DNA from: Pseudomonadota bacterium
Lineage (GTDB): Bacteria > Pseudomonadota > Gammaproteobacteria > Acidiferrobacterales > Acidiferrobacteraceae
Length of the DNA stretch: 40,425 nt
Assembly: GCA_021785035.1 (NCBI GenBank)
Contig: JAJYGP010000024.1
Span: forward strand, 1 to 40,425
Direction of reading: 5' to 3'
Shown here: piece by piece, positions 36,508 through 40,425 of the stretch
Layout: each line of letters starts with the position of its first letter
Position numbering within the stretch: the stretch's first letter is position 1
Position numbers and translations under genes: made by a program
The notes under the pieces: generated by a model
What the model was told of the DNA's origin: nothing
The model's input: the letters and a program-made list of their open reading frames with translations, nothing else
The model's database searches: none

Positions 36508-38015
36508 TGGCGACGGCGATGGGATTTTATAAACAGGCTGCACTGACGCTCGCGATATGGTTGCCCATCGTATGCGGGATGGTTATTCTGGGGGTAGGGC
36601 GGCGGTGGCCACGATCGGTCCGACCCTTGGCCGCGATCGGATCTGCGACCACCTTTATCGCGACGATTCCGCTGTGGATTTTGTTTCACGCTTCACGCTC
36701 CGCCATGCAGTTTCGCGAGACCGTGGCATGGATCCCTGCCTTTCATGTCAACTATGCGCTAGGCGTCGATGGAATTTCCCTGCCACTCGTGCTTTTGACG
36801 AGCCTCATTGGCATGATCGTCGTGATTGCGGGCTGGCGAGTCATAAAGGACCGGGTCCCGGAATATTTCGCGGCGTTCCTGATCATGGAGGGTTTGATGA
36901 TCGGCGTGTTCTGCGCCCTCGATGCCCTGCTGTTCTACGTGTTTTGGGAGGCCATGTTGATTCCGATGTTCCTGATCATCGGGATTTGGGGCGGACCGAA
37001 TCGCGTGTATGCAACCATCAAGTTCTTTCTTTATACGTTTTTAGGCTCGGTGCTGATGTTGGTCGCGCTTCTCTACCTTTACTTCCAGGCCGGAGAAAGT
37101 TTTAACATCCTTTCCTACTACCACCTGCATTTGGGTGAGACCGCCCAAATCTTGATATTTCTTGCCTTCCTCATAGCCTTTGCAGTGAAGATCCCAATGT
37201 GGCCGGTCCATACGTGGCTGCCGGATGCGCACGTGGAGGCGCCGACCGGAGGCTCCGTGGTTTTAGCCGCGCTCATGTTGAAGATGGGGGCCTATGGCTT
37301 CTTGCGGTTTAGTTTGCCGATCGTCCCCTTAGCGAGCCACGTTTTGGCCGGGCTCATGATCACCTTGTCCTTGATAGCGGTCGTCTATATAGGGCTTGTG
37401 GCCTTGGTTCAAGAAGACATGAAAAAGCTCATTGCCTACTCGTCGATCGCTCATATGGGGTTTGTGACGCTCGGCATCTTCCTCTTTAACCGTTTCGCCA
37501 TGGACGGGGCCATCGTGCAGATGATCTCCCACGGCTTTGTATCTGCCGCCTTATTTCTGTGCGTCGGTGTCTTGTATGACCGGGTTCATTCGCGAGAGAT
37601 ATCGGCCTATGGCGGTGTTGTGAACCGGATGCCGGTGTTTGCCGCCTTCATGATGCTTTTTGCGATGGCGAACTCGGGCTTGCCTGGGACCTCGGGTTTT
37701 GTGGGCGAGTTTCTCGTGATCCTCGGGGCCTTCAAGGTCAATATCTGGTATGCGTTCTTGGCCGCGACCACGCTTGTGTCGGGCGCGGCTTACACGCTTT
37801 GGATGTATAAAAGGGTGATTTTCGGGCCCGTGACTAGGCCCGCTGTGGCGGCTTTGTCCGACATCTCGATGCGCGAGACCTCGTTTCTTTTGGTTCTGGG
37901 TATGGCGGTATTGGTTCTGGGTATCTGGCCGTTTCCGTTACTTCATATGATGAACGCCACCGTACACCACCTTTTATGGCGTCCTGGTGTACGACTGATG
38001 GCCGGAGCACCTTAG
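36504..38015 (+). CDS. nuoM: NADH-quinone oxidoreductase subunit M
   Basis: A 503-residue antiporter-like subunit. Proton-path residues are E149 (FWEAMLIPMF), K229 (KIPMWPVHTWLPDAHVEAP) and K260 (LMLKMGAYG). A second ATG sits directly after the first (36507), so the exact start is uncertain by one codon. It overlaps nuoL by four bases. Confidence 0.97.
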   Translation: MMATAMGFYKQAALTLAIWLPIVCGMVILGVGRRWPRSVRPLAAIGSATTFIATIPLWILFHASRSAMQFRETVAWIPAFHVNYALGVDGISLPLVLLTSLIGMIVVIAGWRVIKDRVPEYFAAFLIMEGLMIGVFCALDALLFYVFWEAMLIPMFLIIGIWGGPNRVYATIKFFLYTFLGSVLMLVALLYLYFQAGESFNILSYYHLHLGETAQILIFLAFLIAFAVKIPMWPVHTWLPDAHVEAPTGGSVVLAALMLKMGAYGFLRFSLPIVPLASHVLAGLMITLSLIAVVYIGLVALVQEDMKKLIAYSSIAHMGFVTLGIFLFNRFAMDGAIVQMISHGFVSAALFLCVGVLYDRVHSREISAYGGVVNRMPVFAAFMMLFAMANSGLPGTSGFVGEFLVILGAFKVNIWYAFLAATTLVSGAAYTLWMYKRVIFGPVTRPAVAALSDISMRETSFLLVLGMAVLVLGIWPFPLLHMMNATVHHLLWRPGVRLMAGAP

Positions 38016-38024
38016 GGGAACGTG

Positions 38025-39458
38025 ATGCTGCATATTGGACCTGCTATGCCGGAAATCATCGTGCTCGCTATGGCTTGCGCCATTTTGCTGGCCGATCTCT
38101 TCTTTAAGAGACGATTTAAGTCTCTGATGTATTGGGCCTCGCAAGCGACTCTAGGGATGGCTGCCATTGCGGCGGTTATGCATTCCAGCGCGCATTCGCG
38201 CATTGTCATGCACGGCATGATGATTGCGGATCGTTTAAGCACGGTGCTCGAGATTAGTATTTTTGCTTTGACTGCAGTCGTTTTCGTCTACTCAAAGACG
38301 TACATAGCCGAACGCGGCATTTTCAAGAGCGAATATTTCGTGCTGGCTCTCCTCGGTGTGGTGGGGATGTGTGTCATGGTGAGCGCCGCCCACTTCTTGT
38401 CTTTGTATTTGGGTCTGGAACTGCTGTCTTTGTGTTTGTATGCGATGCTTGCGTTACAGCGCGATTCGATTTCGGCAACTGAGTCGGCCATGAAATATTT
38501 CGTTTTGGCCGCGCTTTCCTCGGGACTTCTGCTGTACGGGATGTCTATGCTCTACGGGGCGACCGGAAGTCTTGAGATCTCGAAAGTCGCGGCGGTTTTG
38601 GCGACGCTTTCACGGCATAACCTTGTGGCGACATTGGGGCTTGTCTTTGTGCTTTCGGGACTCGCCTTTAAGCTCGGCGCTGTACCTTTTCATATGTGGA
38701 TTCCGGACGTGTACGAAGGGGCACCGACTGCGGTGACGCTTTATATCGGAGCAGCTCCGAAGGTCGCGGCCTTTGCGCTCTTTTTACGCTTGCTTGTCGC
38801 GGGCTTGCACGGGCTTTCGGGGTCGTGGCAGGACATGCTTGTCCTGTTGTCGGTCTTGTCTATGGCGCTCGGCAATATCGTAGCCATAGCCCAGACGAAT
38901 CTGAAGCGCATGCTCGCGTATTCCGCGATCTCGCATATGGGATTTTTGCTCTTGGGGATAGTAAGTGCGCGAGCAAGCGGCTATGCCGATGCCATGTTCT
39001 ATGCGCTCGTTTACGCCTTTATGACGCTTGGAGCCTTCGGTATTATCATCCTCATGTCGCGTAAGGGCTTCGAGGCCGAACAGCTGGACGATCTTCGGGG
39101 CCTGCATCAGAGAAGTCCGTGGTATGCCTTTATGATGCTGCTCTTTATGTTTTCTATGGCGGGCGTCCCCCCCACGCTGGGCTTTTACGCCAAGCTCGCT
39201 GTAATCCAGGCCGTTGTGAGCGCCGGCTTTTACGGCTTGGCGATCAGCGCCGTACTGTTTTCGGTCATCGGAGCCTTCTACTATTTGCGGGTCGTGAAAC
39301 TTATGTACTTCGACCAGCCGCAAGATAGCCATGCCCTGCGCGGTTCGCGTGATCTTCGATGGATCTTGAGCCTAAACGGCGTGGCTATGATCGTTCTCGT
39401 TCCCTGGGTCGGCACTTTCATTGCGGTATGTCGGGCCACGGTACGCGGCTTGCCCTAG
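38025..39458 (+). CDS. nuoN: NADH-quinone oxidoreductase subunit N
   Basis: A 477-residue antiporter-like subunit that completes the operon. E132 (LYLGLELLSLCLYAM) and K216 (AFKLGAVPFHMWIPDVYEG) match the pump residues E133 and K217 of E. coli NuoN. The ATG at 38025 has AGGGGA seven bases upstream and is preferred over an adjacent GTG at 38022. It lies 9 bp after nuoM. A short GC-rich inverted repeat (39541-39557) lies in the gap after it but lacks a T run. Confidence 0.96.
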   Translation: MLHIGPAMPEIIVLAMACAILLADLFFKRRFKSLMYWASQATLGMAAIAAVMHSSAHSRIVMHGMMIADRLSTVLEISIFALTAVVFVYSKTYIAERGIFKSEYFVLALLGVVGMCVMVSAAHFLSLYLGLELLSLCLYAMLALQRDSISATESAMKYFVLAALSSGLLLYGMSMLYGATGSLEISKVAAVLATLSRHNLVATLGLVFVLSGLAFKLGAVPFHMWIPDVYEGAPTAVTLYIGAAPKVAAFALFLRLLVAGLHGLSGSWQDMLVLLSVLSMALGNIVAIAQTNLKRMLAYSAISHMGFLLLGIVSARASGYADAMFYALVYAFMTLGAFGIIILMSRKGFEAEQLDDLRGLHQRSPWYAFMMLLFMFSMAGVPPTLGFYAKLAVIQAVVSAGFYGLAISAVLFSVIGAFYYLRVVKLMYFDQPQDSHALRGSRDLRWILSLNGVAMIVLVPWVGTFIAVCRATVRGLP

Positions 39459-39594
39459 GAGGATAGAGGCGCCTTGTTGCCGGGGTGCTCAAACGGGCTT
39501 TCGGCATCTCCAATTCGTGATTACGCCGATCCTACCCTATGCGGCCGATGGCGCCGCCTTCATCTTGTGTCTACCTCACGGCTAGGAGGCGTTG

Positions 39595-40155
39595 ATGTCG
39601 TCCCGATTTACGGTTCTCAAGGCCCGGCTTCATATCGCCGATATTGATCGCGGCTATTACGCCGACCACGTTCTCACTCTGGCGCACCACCCCTCCGAGA
39701 CCGATGAGCGCGTCGCCATGCGTCTTTTGGCGTTTGTTCTGCAGGCGAGCCCCAAGCTTGCGTTCGCTCGTGGTCTGACCGAGGAAGACGAGCCGGATCT
39801 GTGGGAAAAGGATGCGACTGGCGATACCCACTTGTGGGTCGAGGTCGGCCTACCGGATCCCAAACGGGTTCGAAAGGCCTGTACGCGTGCGCACCGCGTT
39901 CTAATATATAGCTACGGAGGTCGCGCTGCGCAGGTGTGGTGGGAGACCCATCGCGACAAGCTCGAGGCGCTTGAGAATCTGACGGTCCTAGAGGTCCCGG
40001 TCCTAGTCAGTCAAGCGCTCGCGGCCCTCGTGCAAAAGACCATGAATCTCAATGGCACGATTCAGGATGATCAGATCTGGATCGCCGACGACAAGACCTC
40101 GGTAACGGTCGCCTTGGATGTACGTAAAGGCGGTATCCACCCGAAAAGAACTTAA
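39595..40155 (+). CDS. yaeQ: YaeQ family protein
   Basis: A 186-residue soluble protein (E. coli YaeQ 181). The ATG at 39595 has AGGAGG six bases upstream; a TTG one codon earlier is less likely. Family sequence includes LTLAHHPSETDERVAMRLLA (28-47), FARGLTEEDEPDLW (57-70), HLWVEVGLPD, KKAC-like RKACTRA and YGGRAAQVWW, with the C-terminal TIQDDQIWIADD. YaeQ has a fold related to PD-(D/E)XK nucleases. E. coli YaeQ was reported to compensate for loss of RfaH, but its biochemical activity is not established. It is 136 bp after nuoN and probably a separate unit. Confidence 0.93.
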   Translation: MSSRFTVLKARLHIADIDRGYYADHVLTLAHHPSETDERVAMRLLAFVLQASPKLAFARGLTEEDEPDLWEKDATGDTHLWVEVGLPDPKRVRKACTRAHRVLIYSYGGRAAQVWWETHRDKLEALENLTVLEVPVLVSQALAALVQKTMNLNGTIQDDQIWIADDKTSVTVALDVRKGGIHPKRT

Positions 40156-40161
40156 GGTCTT

Positions 40162-40211
40162 GTCTTATTCTTGCCATAAGACCAGCGCATACTGCGCTCC
40201 GCTGGCCTTTT
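40162..40211 (+). terminator. Tandem inverted repeats after yaeQ, possible terminator
   Basis: GTCTTAT (40162-40168) pairs perfectly with ATAAGAC (40176-40182). A second hairpin CCAGCG (40182-40187) with CGCTGG (40200-40205) is followed by CCTTTT. A third short repeat GCGAA/TTCGC (40212-40224) comes right after. The second hairpin with its T run is the best terminator candidate for yaeQ. Confidence 0.5.
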
Positions 40212-40275
40212 GCGAATGGTTCGCGATAGGCGTCCTTGCCTCGTTCCTAAATCTTTACTTGAGACCCACAAAAAC

Positions 40276-40425
40276 ATGTTAGACTCCCGAAAAATAATAG
40301 CCCTCTGTGCGCTGGCATTAAGCCTCGCCCCTACGCTTTCTTCCGCCGAGACTCGTATCGAGTCGGATATCGGCTACCGGAAAGATATTATGATGGCAAT
40401 GGATTGGAATCTTGTGCGAATAGCG
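40276..40425 (+). CDS. Exported protein, 3' end outside the window; possibly cytochrome c'/c556-like
   Basis: Fifty codons from an ATG at 40276 run open to the window edge. Residues 1-24 form a Sec signal peptide (MLDSRK, hydrophobic core, cleavage after SSA). The mature start, about TRIESDIGYRKDIMMAMDWN, resembles the first helix of cytochrome c'/c556-type four-helix proteins, where YRKxxM-x-WN-like patterns with an axial Met are common. The heme-binding CXXCH would be near the C-terminus, outside the window, so this identity is tentative. Only a weak purine stretch serves as ribosome-binding site. Confidence 0.55.
   Translation, partial: MLDSRKIIALCALALSLAPTLSSAETRIESDIGYRKDIMMAMDWNLVRIA

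Noticed and set aside
39541-39557. GCGGC/GCCGC hairpin after nuoN as operon terminator
   Set aside because: It has a 5-bp stem and no T tract; it is mentioned only under nuoN.
1-40425. CRISPR arrays, insertion sequences, prophage or defence genes
   Set aside because: No spaced direct repeats, transposase or integrase motifs, or phage or defence domains were seen on either strand.

Overview
This is a gene-dense stretch of core chromosome from a moderately GC-rich gammaproteobacterium-like organism. No plasmid, phage, insertion sequence or CRISPR signature is visible. The backbone order (ratA-rnfH / bamE / fur / recN-nadK / hrcA-grpE-dnaK-dnaJ / dapB-carA-carB-greA / rlmE-ftsH-folP-glmM-tpiA-secG-tRNA-Leu-nuoA-N) is familiar from deep-branching, often chemolithotrophic Gammaproteobacteria. 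Separate nuoC and nuoD genes argue against an enterobacterial-type genome. A Tat-exported DsrE-like protein hints at sulfur metabolism; the taxonomic placement is inference.

Region by region. (1) 1-5.7 kb: 3' part of a sodium:solute (NSS) transporter coupled to ratA and rnfH; bamE converges on rnfH; fur converges on a leftward cluster (nadK > recN > GNAT acetyltransferase). (2) 5.75-10.8 kb: heat-shock cluster hrcA-grpE-dnaK-dnaJ. It has a CIRCE operator before hrcA, two sigma-32-like promoters with the same geometry before grpE and dnaK, and a strong hairpin terminator or attenuator between dnaK and dnaJ. (3) 10.85-12.7 kb: an accessory-looking insert made of a Tat-exported DsrE-like protein, a divergently placed RBBP9-type hydrolase, and about 690 bp without a convincing gene. 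(4) 12.7-18.9 kb: dapB, carA (TTG start), carB, greA and a DUF4149 membrane protein. (5) 18.9-25.06 kb: rlmE, ftsH, folP, glmM, tpiA, secG and tRNA-Leu(GAG). (6) 25.1-39.46 kb: a complete 14-gene nuoA-N operon for proton-pumping NADH:quinone oxidoreductase, with a plausible promoter just downstream of the tRNA. (7) 39.6 kb to the end: yaeQ, a cluster of inverted repeats, and the start of an exported protein cut by the window edge that may be a small c-type cytochrome.

Together the genes cover envelope assembly (BamE, SecG, FtsH), iron regulation (Fur), proteostasis (DnaK system, FtsH), precursor supply (DapB, CarAB, FolP, GlmM, NadK, TpiA) and respiration (complex I). All complete genes look intact, with tight spacing, many 1-29 bp overlaps and frequent GTG/TTG starts. 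I found no clear previously undescribed system. The points most worth checking are the two-layer heat-shock control, the dnaJ-dapB insert with its empty, structure-bearing flank, the short-form acetylglutamate-synthase-like gene, and sequence deviations in Fur and FolP.
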